Shown: positions 17,829-28,434, counted from the first letter of the stretch. The stretch is DNA of 64,000 bases from Paracoccus aminovorans (GCF_900005615.1 NZ_LN832559.1:2867001-2931000); one strand, 5' to 3'. Made by a program: numbers and translations. The notes: generated from the letters alone by a model not told the origin.

Positions 17829-18599
17829 ATGCAGCTGACCGGATTTCAGGGCAAGACCGCCATCGTGACCGGCGCCGCCGGCGGCATCGGCCGGTCGGTC
17901 GTCGCCGCGCTGGTCCAGGCCGGCGCCCGCGTCACCGCCGCCGACACGCTGGCCGCTCTGGAGGCCGCGCCGGTGCCGGGCGTGCCGAACCGTGTGCTGG
18001 ACGTGCGCGACGGTGCGGCGGCCGAGGCGCTGGTGGCCGAGGTCGAGGCCGAAAACGGCCCGCTGGGCCTGGGCGTCCATGCGGCGGGAGTGCTGGCCAT
18101 CGGGCCGCTGCTGGATCTGGACCCGAGGGAATGGGACCGCGTGATCGGCGTCAATACCACCGGCACCTTCAACGTGACCCGCGCCTTCGGCCGGGCCATG
18201 GCGCGGCAGGGCAAGGGCGCCATCGTCGCGGTCAGCTCGAACGCCGCCGGCATCCCGCGGTTGAACATGGGCGCCTATGCGGCGTCCAAGGCGGCCGCGA
18301 CCATGACGATCCGCTGCCTGGGCCTGGAACTGGCCGGCCAGGGCGTGCGCTGCAATATCGTCGCGCCGGGCTCGACCCTGACGCCGATGCAGACCGGCAT
18401 GTGGACCGAGGACGGCGGCGCCGGCGAACGCGCGGTGATCGAGGGCAGCCTGGAAGCCTATCGCACCGGCATCCCGCTGCAGAAGCTGGCGACGCCCGAG
18501 GACATCGCCGGCGCGGTGATGTTCCTGCTGTCGGACCAGTCCGGCCATGTCACCATGGCCGACCTCTACGTCGACGGCGGCGCCACGCTGCGGGCCTGA
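17829..18599 (+). CDS. dhbA: 2,3-dihydro-2,3-dihydroxybenzoate dehydrogenase
   Basis: 256 residues, SDR family. It oxidises 2,3-dihydro-DHB to 2,3-dihydroxybenzoate with NAD+. Visible are TGAAGGIGRS (about residues 14-23) for NAD binding, HAAGVLAIG, the catalytic Ser in VSSNAAG and YAASKAA (YxxxK, about residue 150), and the C-terminal DLYVDGGATL. Function is assigned mainly by context: it is the third gene of the isochorismate synthase/isochorismatase operon. This completes synthesis of free DHB; activation and loading are encoded on the opposite strand 540 bp downstream. Confidence 0.9.
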   Translation: MQLTGFQGKTAIVTGAAGGIGRSVVAALVQAGARVTAADTLAALEAAPVPGVPNRVLDVRDGAAAEALVAEVEAENGPLGLGVHAAGVLAIGPLLDLDPREWDRVIGVNTTGTFNVTRAFGRAMARQGKGAIVAVSSNAAGIPRLNMGAYAASKAAATMTIRCLGLELAGQGVRCNIVAPGSTLTPMQTGMWTEDGGAGERAVIEGSLEAYRTGIPLQKLATPEDIAGAVMFLLSDQSGHVTMADLYVDGGATLRA

Positions 18600-19139
18600 C
18601 GGGCGACCAAAGACTTCCGCAGGATGGAAGGGCGCGGCGATCCCCGCGGCCTCCGCCCTTCCGCCATGCGCGCGCCGATGGCCAAGGCCGCCATGGCAAT
18701 CGCTGCGCTACACCCGCGCCGATCCCTCGGGCCAGCGCCGCAGCGGCAGCAACGTCGGCAGTCCCCGCTCTCGGACGGGGCCGGCACGCATCGGATGTGC
18801 CGCGTTCTTCAGGTCGGCAGGCCGCAGTTCCGGCCGGAACCGGCAGATCCGCCTCAAATCGGCCGCGAGATTTGCACCGGAACCGCTTCCACCACCATGC
18901 CTTCCCAGCAACCTTTTGCGAAAGGTTGGGGGACGGAAAAATCGTTCTGGGCCTGACAGGATCGGCTGGAAAACAAGGCATTTGCAGGCAATGCAAGGCA
19001 AGTTTCCTGTTTTCCGATCCAACGCGCGCCGGTGCGGGGAACTGTGCGCCGGCCTAGAGCCGCTTTGCGGGCAATTCGAGGCAAAATTCCTGTTTTCTGG
19101 TCCAATGCGCCCAGCCGCGGCGGCTTTTTCAGCAGCCCG
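18600..19139. repeat. 540-bp non-coding convergent gap with degenerate direct repeats
   Basis: No credible gene lies between the 3' ends of dhbA and the aryl carrier gene. Two direct copies of a 31-bp unit, centred on TTCCTGTTTTC and agreeing at 26 of 31 positions, lie at 18997-19027 and 19080-19110. The homology extends leftward (GGCAAT...AGGCAA). At the right edge, the stop codon of the carrier gene lies within the motif TAGCGGGCTGCTGAAAAAG (minus strand), which resembles sequence at the ends of two other minus-strand genes. This could be a decayed mobile element or terminator array. Confidence 0.6.
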
Positions 19140-19376
19140 CTACAGCCGCGAGGCGATCAGCGCCCACCAGTTCGCCAGCGTGGGCTCGCGGGCCAGTTCC
19201 TCGAAACCGGCCTCAACGCCCATCTGCTTCAACTCGCTGGCGAAGGTCATCACCGCGATGGAATCGAGCCCATAGAGCACCAGGTTCTCGGCCGGGTCGA
19301 TCTCGCAATCGTCCTCGATCATCTCGGCCACGCGGGAGGCCAGCCATTCGGGGCTGAGTTCGGTCTTGTCGAGCAT
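19140..19376 (-). CDS. Free-standing aryl carrier protein
   Basis: 78 residues, acyl-carrier fold. The phosphopantetheine attachment Ser is in LYGLDSIAVM (about residue 39), the usual GxDS context of aryl carrier proteins. In 2,3-DHB pathways the carrier is often fused to isochorismatase (EntB) or VibB; here it is separate. It should receive 2,3-DHB from the ligase encoded immediately upstream (12-bp gap, same strand) and present it to the condensation enzyme. The stop TAG begins a motif shared with other minus-strand gene ends. Assignment is by motif, size and context. Confidence 0.9.
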   Translation of the reverse strand: MLDKTELSPEWLASRVAEMIEDDCEIDPAENLVLYGLDSIAVMTFASELKQMGVEAGFEELAREPTLANWWALIASRL

Positions 19377-19388
19377 GGTTCGGTCCTT

Positions 19389-21014
<1,626 letters not shown>

Positions 21015-21211
21015 ACCTGTTTGCGGCGGCAGATTTCTTCGACGGCAACGACCCGCTCAGGGCACCGCCGGCGCCTTGACGGGGATCAATTGTTGAGTAT
21101 TTTTATCCCGCTCTCTCTCTCGAAGCAAGCCAGCCGCGCCCGGGCGTCCGGAAAGCCAGCTCTCCCTCTCATTTTCAGGCAGCCGACCTCCTTCAGCGGA
21201 GCGGGGATTTC
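21015..21211. promoter_or_regulatory. Divergent promoter region of the DHB ligase and the condensation enzyme
   Basis: A 197-bp gap from which both halves of the siderophore locus would be transcribed outward. The only AT-rich stretch is around 21090-21110 (ATCAATTGTTGAGTATTTTT), a plausible promoter core. No palindrome convincing enough to call an iron-regulator box was seen. Confidence 0.4.
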
Positions 21212-22555
21212 ATGACGCACCATCAGGCTGACGGGCTTTGGATGCCCTTGACGCTGGCCCAGCTGGATTTCTGGGAAGAGTTCCGTTTCCACCCCGGCGA
21301 AGCCGTCTCGACGGTGGCCCATGCCGTGGAATTGCGCGGCGTCGCCGATCCGCCGGCACTGGCGCGCGCCATCCAGGCCACCATCGCCGAGACCGACATC
21401 ATGGCGCTGCGCTTCAGCCTGGGGCCGGACGGCCAGCCGGTCCAGCGCATCGCGCCCACGCGGCGGCCGCGGTTGCGCCGCCTGGACCTGTCGGGCCGCG
21501 CCGATGCCCGCGCGCAGGGCTTTGCGCTGATGCAGGCCGATGTCGATTCGCCGCTGGACCTGCTGGAACAGCCGCTGGCCGCGCAATGGCTGATCCGGCT
21601 GGGGGCGGACCATTACCTGTGGTTCAACCGCGGCCATCACATCGCGCTGGACGGCTATGCCATGGGCCTGATCGAACGGCGCTGCGCCCGGCTTTACGCC
21701 GCGGCGCTGGACGGCGGCGATCCCGGCCCCGGGCTTGGCCGCTTCGCCGCCTATCTGAACGAAGAGACCGATTACCGCGCCAGCCCGCGCCACGCCGCCG
21801 ACGGCCAGCACTGGGCCGGGGTGCTGGCGGCCGAGCCGCGGCCGCGGGTGCTGCGCAAGGGGTCCGAGGACTACCCCGCCGAAAGCCTGGCCACGGCCAG
21901 CGACCTGTCGGCGTTGCGCGGGGCGCTGATGCGGCAGGCGCAGGCGACGGGGATGGGCTGGCCAGACCTGCTGACCGTGCTCTGCGCGGCCTGGGCGGCA
22001 CTGAACCTGCGCGACGGCTCGGCCCGGCACCGGCAGGACCGCGGCCGCATCTCGATGCCGGTCTGGCTGCCCTACATGAGCCGGATGGGCAGCGTCGCCG
22101 TCTCGGTCCCCGCGCTGGTGGTGAACATCCTGCCGCTGGACGTGTCGCTGTCGGAAACCGAGCCGCTGTCCCAGGCGCTGGCCGGGCTGGGCGCGCGGCT
22201 GCGCAAGCTGCGCCGCCACGGCCGCTATCGCATCGAACAGATCGCCGAGGATTACGGCATGGCGCCGCGCAGCCGCTTCTTCTTCTCGCCGCTGATCAAC
22301 GTGCTACCCTTTGACGAGGCCCGCTTTTCGGGCTGCGACACCCGGCGCCATGTGCTGTCGAACGGGCCGGGCGACGGCTTCAACATCACCATCCGCGGCG
22401 ACGGCGAGGCAAACGGGCTGGACCTGCTGATCGAGGCCGATCCGCTGCTGACCCCGCCGCCGGAATTCGCCCGGCTGTCGGCGGGCCTGCCGCGTTTCCT
22501 GGCCGCCGCGCTTCAGCCCGAGAACCTGTCCCTGCCGCTGTCGACCCTGGGCTGA
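21212..22555 (+). CDS. Stand-alone NRPS condensation enzyme (VibH-like amide synthase)
   Basis: 447 residues comprising one condensation domain and nothing else. The active-site HHxxxDG motif is intact in GHHIALDGYAMG (about residue 140), and later condensation motifs are recognisable, including a MSRMGSVAVS segment. VibH of Vibrio cholerae is the model: a free C domain that moves DHB from a carrier protein to a small soluble polyamine. Beside a DHB ligase and a free aryl carrier, the same role is likely, giving a mono- or bis-catechol polyamide siderophore or a precursor of a parabactin-like product. The amine identity is not visible in sequence. Confidence 0.85.
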   Translation: MTHHQADGLWMPLTLAQLDFWEEFRFHPGEAVSTVAHAVELRGVADPPALARAIQATIAETDIMALRFSLGPDGQPVQRIAPTRRPRLRRLDLSGRADARAQGFALMQADVDSPLDLLEQPLAAQWLIRLGADHYLWFNRGHHIALDGYAMGLIERRCARLYAAALDGGDPGPGLGRFAAYLNEETDYRASPRHAADGQHWAGVLAAEPRPRVLRKGSEDYPAESLATASDLSALRGALMRQAQATGMGWPDLLTVLCAAWAALNLRDGSARHRQDRGRISMPVWLPYMSRMGSVAVSVPALVVNILPLDVSLSETEPLSQALAGLGARLRKLRRHGRYRIEQIAEDYGMAPRSRFFFSPLINVLPFDEARFSGCDTRRHVLSNGPGDGFNITIRGDGEANGLDLLIEADPLLTPPPEFARLSAGLPRFLAAALQPENLSLPLSTLG

Positions 22556-22560
22556 GCGGG

Positions 22561-22998
22561 TCATTCCCGATAGGGAATCGTCGCCTCTGCCCCCGGCGCG
22601 GTCCGGCGGCCGGGCAGGTATTCGCGGCTGACGCAGCCCGCGGCGTCGCGGTCGCGCAGGCCGGGCGGCCGGTCCTCGGGCAGCTCGAAATCGGCGCATA
22701 GCCGATAGCTGCGCGGCCCGGTGACCTCGTAGCGATAGGGCTTGCCGGTGAAAGGGTCCTGCAGCCGCGCCTGCCAGTCGCAGTCCGGCGTCGGCGCCAG
22801 CACCTGGGGCAGGCGGCGGTGGTCGTGCTCGGCCAGGCAGCGCACCAACCCGGCCAGCGCCGAAAGGTCGCTGTCGCGCTGGCGGTCGCGCCGCTCCTTG
22901 CGTGCCTCGGACGGGCCGCCGGTCAGGACCAGCCCGGCGCCGACGGCCAGCGCCGCCAGCAGGCCGATGACAAGGGCGGGCCAACCGCGGCTAGTCAT
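22561..22998 (-). CDS. Hypothetical secreted or membrane-anchored protein
   Basis: 145 residues. An N-terminal hydrophobic segment (about residues 6-26, WPALVIGLLAALAVGAGLVL) is followed by charged, soluble sequence with four Cys. The DPFTGKPYRYE stretch resembles a short motif found in diverse secreted proteins of unknown role. The gene starts inside the 3' end of the DUF5671 gene (8-bp overlap), so the pair is probably translated from one mRNA. It ends 5 bp from the convergent condensation gene. I do not recognise a named family. Confidence 0.6.
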   Translation of the reverse strand: MTSRGWPALVIGLLAALAVGAGLVLTGGPSEARKERRDRQRDSDLSALAGLVRCLAEHDHRRLPQVLAPTPDCDWQARLQDPFTGKPYRYEVTGPRSYRLCADFELPEDRPPGLRDRDAAGCVSREYLPGRRTAPGAEATIPYRE

Positions 22999-23611
22999 TC
23001 AACTCGTCCCGGTAATAGGCAAAGACCAGCACCGCCATCCCGGCGACCAACGCCGCCTTGGCGGCGAAGCGCGCGGTCAGTTCGCCGTTCAGCAGCGCAT
23101 AGACGGCATAGATGCCGTCGCCCAGGAACACCAGCGAGGCGACCAGCAGCGTCAGCGAGGCGAACCATTTGCGCACCAGCGACCGCCGCGGCCCGGCATC
23201 GCCCCGGCTCATGCGCGCGACCTTGCGGTTCAGGAACAGGAACAGCGGCGCGAAGCCGATCAGCGAGGCGATGGACCAGCGCACCGAACTGCCGCCGCGA
23301 TAGGTCCAGCCCTCGGCCGGGTCGGGGATCAGCCGGTCGATCATGCCCATGCCCAGGTCGCAGACATGCCAGGCGACCATGCCCAGCGACAGGAACAGAA
23401 GCCCATAGAGCAGCGCCTCCTGCGCCGAGGCATAGGGCCGCGGGCGCGGCACCGGCGGCAGTCCCGGCGCCGCTTCCCAGCCCTGGATCGCCTCGTCGAT
23501 CTCGGGGCCGGACCAGCCGGCCTGGGCCAACGCCTGGGCGATCTGCTGGCGGCTGCCGCCCTGCGCCATGGCATGGCGCACGAATTCGGAAAGCTGGTCG
23601 GACGGTTTCAT
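22991..23611 (-). CDS. DUF5671-domain membrane protein
   Basis: 206 residues. The N-terminus (about 1-40) is a helical segment resembling a small UBA-like helical bundle (LSEFVRHAMAQGGSRQQIAQAL). Residues about 60-205 contain four predicted membrane helices with the DUF5671 pattern (DRLIPDP, VRWSIASLIG, RRSLVRKW, LGDGIYAVYALLNGELT). The function of the family is unknown. ATG 23611 has AGGGGTGCC upstream; earlier in-frame codons give non-conserved sequence. It overlaps the following small gene by 8 bp. Confidence 0.75.
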   Translation of the reverse strand: MKPSDQLSEFVRHAMAQGGSRQQIAQALAQAGWSGPEIDEAIQGWEAAPGLPPVPRPRPYASAQEALLYGLLFLSLGMVAWHVCDLGMGMIDRLIPDPAEGWTYRGGSSVRWSIASLIGFAPLFLFLNRKVARMSRGDAGPRRSLVRKWFASLTLLVASLVFLGDGIYAVYALLNGELTARFAAKAALVAGMAVLVFAYYRDELND

Positions 23612-23810
23612 CGGCACCCCTCTGCCCGGCAGTTTCGGCATGCCGGCCCCGGGGTCAAGCCCGGTCGCCTCCGCCTGCGGGGGCGCCGCGGCCGGGCCTG
23701 ACAAGGGGGCCGAAAATTTTCCCGGACGCGGCGATTTTCCCCTTGCACGGCCCCGCGCGGTCCCATAAATGACGCCTCACCGAAGGCCAAGCGGCCTTGG
23801 GACATGGAGT

Positions 23811-23885
23811 GCGGGCGTAGCTCAGGGGTAGAGCATAACCTTGCCAAGGTTAGGGTCGTGAGTTCGAATCTCATCGCCCGCTCCA
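23811..23885 (+). tRNA. tRNA-Gly (anticodon GCC)
   Basis: The 7-bp acceptor stem GCGGGCG/CGCCCGC, the D arm, an anticodon stem with loop TTGCCAA (GCC), the T arm GTGAGTTCGAATCTCAT and an encoded CCA end are all present. Confidence 0.97.
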
Positions 23886-23911
23886 GAATTCTTCCTTCGG
23901 GAACAGCGGAC

Positions 23912-23932
23912 AGCGGCCTTCGGGCCGCTTTC
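23912..23932 (+). terminator. Hairpin downstream of tRNA-Gly
   Basis: A 7-bp stem AGCGGCC/GGCCGCT closed by a TTCG tetraloop and followed by TTTC. It is a likely intrinsic terminator of the tRNA transcript. Confidence 0.65.
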
Positions 23933-24108
23933 GGCGTTTCAGCCCCTGCCCTTCGCGCGGCGCCTGGGCTCTGGCCTTTCGCGGCGAATCGGGTCTAGTG
24001 TGCCCGCATTGTTGCCCCGCCTGTCATTCGGGACATCCGTCAGGAAACGCTGCCGCGACTCGCAACCCCCCTCCTCCGATTCGCGGCCAGCCCTAGCGTG
24101 AGGTACAT

Positions 24109-25371
24109 ATGTCGGCTTTGGAATCTCTGGTCGAAAGCAAGCTGCACAGCCTGTCCGCGCCGCTGGCGCTGCGCCTGCCCTCGGGCCGGCGGCTGGGCCC
24201 TCCCGATGCGCCGGTCACCCTGGCCTTCCAGACGATGGCCGGGCTGCGGCACCTGGCCTCGGGCCGGCTGGGCCGGCTGGGCGACGACATCGTGCGCGGC
24301 CAGGTCCGGGTCGAGGGCAGCATGCGCGACCTGATGCAGGTGGTGGCGGCCCTGGTGCCTGCGGGCGGCCAGGCACAGCTGCCGAGCCCCTGGCAAAGGT
24401 TCAAGAATCGCCTCAACTCGGTCCTGAACCACAGCCGCGACCGCGACGCCCAGCAGATCCGGGCGCATTACGACGTCTCGAACGATTTCTATGCGCTGTG
24501 GCTGGATCCGTTGCGCGTCTATTCCTGTGCCTATTTCGCCGAACCGCAGATGGATCTGGCGGCGGCCCAGGTGGCCAAGCTGGATCTGATCTGCCGCAAG
24601 CTGGACCTGCGCCCGGGCGAGCGTTTCGTCGACATCGGCGCCGGCTGGGGCGGGCTGTTGCTGCACGCCGCGCGCCACTACGGCGTGGATGCGACCGGCA
24701 TCACCCTGTCGCAGAACCAGTACGACCATGTGAACGGGCTGATCGCGGCCGAGGGGCTGGGCGACCGGGTTCGCATCCAGATCTGCGACTATCGCGACCT
24801 GCGGCCCGAGCGGCCGTTCGACAAGCTGGCCTCGGTCGGCATGGTCGAGCATGTCGGGCGCGCCAACATGCCGACCTATTGCGAGATCCTGTGCCGGCTG
24901 GTCAGGCCGGGCGGCATGGTGCTGAACCACGGCATCACCGCCGCCGGCCTGGACGACGCCATGGTCGGCGGCGGCTTGGGCGATTTCATCGAGGATCACA
25001 TCTTTCCCGGCGGCGAGCTGATCCACGTCAGCCACGCCATCCGCACCCTGTCGCAGGCCGGGCTGGAGATGGTCGACACCGAGAACCTGCGGCCGCATTA
25101 TGCCCGCACGCTGTGGGCCTGGTCAGACGCGCTGGAATCGCAGCTGCCCGAGGCCGAGGCGGTGCTGGCCCGCGCCATGCCCGCCGATCGTGCCGGCGAG
25201 GTGCTGCGCGCCTATCGGCTGTACCTCTCCGGCTGCGCGCTGGCCTTCCAGCAAGGCTGGGTGGCGCTGCACCAGATCCTGCTGATCCACCCCGACCCGA
25301 CGCAGCAGGATGGAGACCTGCCCGGCACGCAATCCGGCTATCCCTTCCGCCGCGACCATTTCTATCGCTGA
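24109..25371 (+). CDS. cfa: Cyclopropane-fatty-acyl-phospholipid synthase
   Basis: 420 residues. It uses SAM to cyclopropanate unsaturated acyl chains of membrane phospholipids. The C-terminal methyltransferase domain carries IRAHYDVSNDFYALWLD (about 120), the SAM loop DIGAGWGGLLLHAA (about 178), ITLSQNQY and the MVEHVGRANMPTY region with the catalytic-site residues. The N-terminal about 90 residues form the lipid-binding domain. ATG 24109 begins the protein in the usual place. It is monocistronic between the two tRNA genes. The family also includes related SAM-dependent lipid methyltransferases, so exact chemistry is probable, not proven. Confidence 0.88.
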   Translation: MSALESLVESKLHSLSAPLALRLPSGRRLGPPDAPVTLAFQTMAGLRHLASGRLGRLGDDIVRGQVRVEGSMRDLMQVVAALVPAGGQAQLPSPWQRFKNRLNSVLNHSRDRDAQQIRAHYDVSNDFYALWLDPLRVYSCAYFAEPQMDLAAAQVAKLDLICRKLDLRPGERFVDIGAGWGGLLLHAARHYGVDATGITLSQNQYDHVNGLIAAEGLGDRVRIQICDYRDLRPERPFDKLASVGMVEHVGRANMPTYCEILCRLVRPGGMVLNHGITAAGLDDAMVGGGLGDFIEDHIFPGGELIHVSHAIRTLSQAGLEMVDTENLRPHYARTLWAWSDALESQLPEAEAVLARAMPADRAGEVLRAYRLYLSGCALAFQQGWVALHQILLIHPDPTQQDGDLPGTQSGYPFRRDHFYR

Positions 25372-25608
25372 ACCGCCTCTGCTCGGGGGCGGACCCGGAT
25401 CAGGCCTGCGGGCCCATCAGCCCGCGTTCCTGGCCTTGCGGGGCACGGTGCCTTCCGCGCCATGGCGGGGCGCTCCGGGGTAAGGACCATGCCCCTTGTA
25501 CCGCTGATCGTCCCGACCTGGCAGCAAATGCCAGCTAGGGGAAGATCCAGAAGCGCGCGATACCCCCTTGACCCAGGCGATCGAAAACCCTAGCAAACGC
25601 GAGGCTCC
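25372..25608 (+). other. Structured non-coding stretch between cfa and tRNA-Cys
   Basis: No open frame of substance. It contains strong hairpins: GCGGGC-CCATCA-GCCCGC near 25407 and CTGGCA-GCAAA-TGCCAG at 25518-25534, plus other GC-rich complementary segments. I compared it by eye with the SRP RNA core (GGAAGGAAGCAGCC) and did not find that motif. It could be an unrecognised small RNA or only a terminator region. Confidence 0.35.
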
Positions 25609-25682
25609 GGCGGGTTGGCGGAGAGGTTACGCAGCGGATTGCAAATCCGTGAAGACCGGTTCGATTCCGGTACCCGCCTCCA
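25609..25682 (+). tRNA. tRNA-Cys (anticodon GCA)
   Basis: The acceptor stem GGCGGGT/ACCCGCC, an anticodon loop containing GCA in GGATTGCAAATCC, the T arm CCGGTTCGATTCCGG and an encoded CCA end are present. An integrase fragment begins 68 bp downstream, so the 3' end probably served as an integration site. Confidence 0.96.
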
Positions 25683-25750
25683 ATATTTTCAATAGCTTGC
25701 GGCACCTTTTCGGTCATATCGGCCTCGGTTTGAAACGAGCGTTGAAACAT

Positions 25751-25960
25751 TCACGTTCCGCTCTTGTTCTGTTCTGCGCGGTTTCTGGCGTCCTGCGCAC
25801 GCCGCGCCAGTTTGCGCTGGCGGACCCGGCCGCCGTATTTCTTCAGCATCTCCACGCCTGAATGGCCGATCACGGCCTTCACCATCTCGTCATCACAACC
25901 GGCCTGATAAAGCTCGATCGTCGCGTTCTTCGTATGCGGCGGCTGCGCCCCATTGATTTC
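25751..25960 (-). pseudogene. C-terminal fragment of a tyrosine recombinase (integrase)
   Basis: The last about 65 residues of a phage-type integrase are recognisable: HTKNATIELYQAGCDDEMV, then AVIGHSGVEMLKKYGG, with the His-box (GHS) and the nucleophilic Tyr context near the end. The rest is missing; on the 5' side the frame runs into IS66 sequence at about 25970-26030. Its stop codon faces tRNA-Cys 68 bp away, the usual arrangement for an element integrated at the tRNA 3' end. It cannot be active. It marks the left edge of the accessory region. Confidence 0.65.
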
Positions 25961-26030
25961 AGGCTTGCGCCGCGGGGCGCCGGACAGAGCTGATGCCCGT
26001 TCGTAGCTCAGAAAGGAGTCCTTTATGAGC

Positions 26031-27644
26031 TCATCCCGGCTGGTTTCGCCGCCTGGGCATATGGGCGTCGATGTCTTTTTCCCGGTGGCCGTTGGCCAGG
26101 CGCGTGAAGAGATCGCGCAGGTAGGCATAGGGCTCGACGCCATTCATCTTGCATGTGCCGATGAGGCTGGCGAAGCGAGCCCAGTTGCGTCCGCCCTCGT
26201 CATGGCCGGCGAACAATGCGTTGCGGCGGTTCATGGCCGGCTTCGGATGGCATTCTCGACCAAGTTGGAGTCGATGTCGACGCGGCCGTCATCAAGGAAC
26301 AGCCGGAAGCCGTCCTGGCGCTTCAGCATATAGGCCATGGCCTCACCAAGGTCGGATTTTCGCGAGACCCGGGCAGCCTGCGCCTTCAGCCAGGTAAAGA
26401 ACGCGTCGACTAGGGGGCGGGACAGTTCCTGCCGGACGGCCCGTCGATGTTCCGGATCGCTTCCGCGGATGGCATCCTCGACCTTGTAGAGTGCAGCAAT
26501 GCGCAGGAGCGCCTCATCGATGATCGGTGAGCCTTTCTTCGGCTTGGCCTTGATCAGCTTGCGCCGACCGTGCGCCCAACAAAAGGCCAACCGCAAGGGA
26601 GCGCCGCCGGTGCGTTTTGGCGTGGCGAGATGGGTATAGGCACCATAGGCATCAACCTGGATCGTGCCATCGAAGCCAGCAAGGATTTCAGCGGCATATT
26701 CGCCCTTACGCCCGGGCCGGTAGTGGAATACCACGCCGGGCGGAGCGGTGCCGCCCCAACCCCGGTCGTCCCGTAAAACGGCCCAGAGGTAGCCGGTTTT
26801 CGTCGTGCCACGCCCTGGATCGAGCACCGGGGCGGTGGTTTCATCGACATAGAGCCGCGTGCTTTCCGCCATCAGCCGCCTGGCCATGTGGTCGACCACG
26901 GGCGCGATCAGGGCACCGGTCCGGCCCATCCAGTCGGCCAGCACCGAGCGCTCGATCGGCAGCCCGTGCCGCGCCATCACCACGGCCTGCCGGTTCAGCG
27001 GCATATGCTCGGAATGCTTGGAAACGGCGATCTGCGCCAGCAGTGCCTCGGTCGGCCAACTGCCCTCCAGAAGATGCGCGGGTGCCTTGGCCTGCACCAC
27101 ACCGGCTCGCCCCTTGGGGCAGGCATAACGGGGGCGCACTGTGGCGATCACCTGATAACGTGCCGGGATGTAATCCAGCCGTTCGCTCCGGTCCTCGCCG
27201 ATCCGGACATGTCCCCCAACCGCAGGGGCAGACGATGCTGTCGGGCTCGACCACCCGCTCGACGCGCGGCAGGCTCTCGGGCAATGCCCGTGCCTTGCGG
27301 GGCGCCTGCGGCTTGCGCTTCTCGGGCTCTGGTTCGCTGGCAGCGATCCTGTCCTCGACGTCCGCGATCTGTGCCTGGGTCTCGGCAATGGCCGTTTCCA
27401 GATCTTCCAGCGCCAGTGCCAGTTGCGCCGGGTCCATCTTTTCCGATTTCGGTCCGAACTTCGTGCGACGGTAATCCCGGACCTGGCCTTCCAGCTTTTC
27501 GATCAGCGCCTTCAGTTCGGTGATGAAGGCTTCCTTCTCGGCCACCACCGCCTGCTCGTGCTGGCGGGCCGCCCGTTCGACCGAAAGCTCGAACTGCATC
27601 GCCGCAAAAGCCTTCCTCACCTCGGCAGGCAGGTCCGGGAACAA
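26031..27644 (-). pseudogene. tnpC: IS66-family transposase TnpC, two frameshifts
   Basis: Read together, three frames give an almost complete IS66 TnpC of about 520 residues: an N-terminal coiled coil (EAFITELKALIEKLEGQV), the zinc-ribbon region (DSIVCPCG...HVRIGEDRSERLDYIPARY), the DDE domain (LYVDETTAPVLDPG and QVDAYGAYTHL) and the C-terminal GRNWARFASLIGTCKMNG. The frame breaks near 27212-27222, where one extra base in GGTTGGGG disrupts the zinc ribbon, and again near 26235-26247, where one base appears lost. Two independent breaks make it non-functional unless they are sequencing errors. It follows tnpB by 86 bp in the normal IS66 order. Confidence 0.85.
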
Positions 27645-27730
27645 GGCTGAGATCGAAGGGCTGCGACATGCGCCTTCCTACCCGATCCGGACCAGAAATC
27701 CCAGTAAAACAAGGCAAAATACCCGTCTGA

Positions 27731-28081
27731 TTACCCCGCCGCAGTCGGCGCCGCCACGCGCCGCGCAACCGTCCGCCGCCAGTCCAGACCCTCGAACAGA
27801 GCTTCCGCCTGCGCCCGTGACAGCCGCATCACCCCGTCCTGGACCTTGGGCCAGGCGAAGCTGCCGTGTTCCAGAACCTTGTAGGTCAGCACCATTCCGG
27901 TGCCGTCCCAGACCAGGATCTTCAACCTGTCCCCGCGTTTCGACCGGAAGATCACCGTCACCCCGGAATGCGGGTCGAGCTTCAACTCTGTCTGAACCAT
28001 CAGCGCAAGGGCCTGGTGCCCGCAGCGGAAGTCCACCGGCTTCGCGATCAGGATCGGCTGCCGCGCGCCCGCAACGATCAT
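27731..28081 (-). CDS. tnpB: IS66-family accessory protein TnpB
   Basis: 116 residues, the normal length for IS66 TnpB (IS66 Orf2). It shows the family pattern ILIAKPVDFRCGHQALALMV followed by VTVIFRSKRGDRLKILVWDGTG. TnpB is needed for IS66 transposition together with TnpA and TnpC, but its biochemical role is unclear. Its start overlaps the TGA of tnpA by 4 bp (ATGA). This frame is intact, but the element as a whole is dead because tnpC is frameshifted and tnpA is truncated. Confidence 0.9.
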   Translation of the reverse strand: MIVAGARQPILIAKPVDFRCGHQALALMVQTELKLDPHSGVTVIFRSKRGDRLKILVWDGTGMVLTYKVLEHGSFAWPKVQDGVMRLSRAQAEALFEGLDWRRTVARRVAAPTAAG

Positions 28082-28434
28082 GCCTCTCCTCGCAACGCGC
28101 GCACCAGGGCGGCGGCACGCTCCACTGCGACATCACCGGGAACACGCAGCACGATGCCGGCGCCGATTTCCACGGTCAGGATCCCGTGCCTGTGCCGATC
28201 AGGCGCCACAGGCACGGCCTTCCCGGCCCGTCGATCAGAAGGATCGTCAACCGCCAGCGGCACAAAAAACGGCTCCGTGGAAATGGAGCGGGGCAACTTG
28301 GGCTGCGCCATGAAATCGGCCGGCAGAGCCAACAATCCGCGCCGCGCACGGCTACGCCATTCCGAAAGATGGTGGGGCTGCATGTCATGACGCCGCGCCA
28401 CATCCGCAACCGAACACCGGGTTGCAGGCTCTCC
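28078..28434 (-). pseudogene. tnpA: IS66-family TnpA, 5'-truncated
   Basis: The IS66 TnpA helix-turn-helix region is recognisable (CSVADVARRHDMQPHHLSEW) with the rest of the protein through RALRGEA and a stop overlapping tnpB. The N-terminal part and the IS66 terminal inverted repeat are missing: at about 28435-28445 the sequence changes into an IS3-type OrfB. The element was therefore cut at this end by a deletion or by recombination with the IS3 copy. Confidence 0.75.

Noticed and set aside
25400..25560. SRP RNA (4.5S) upstream of tRNA-Cys
   Set aside because: The invariant GGAAGGAAGCAGCC core is not present, so I kept it only as an unidentified structured region.
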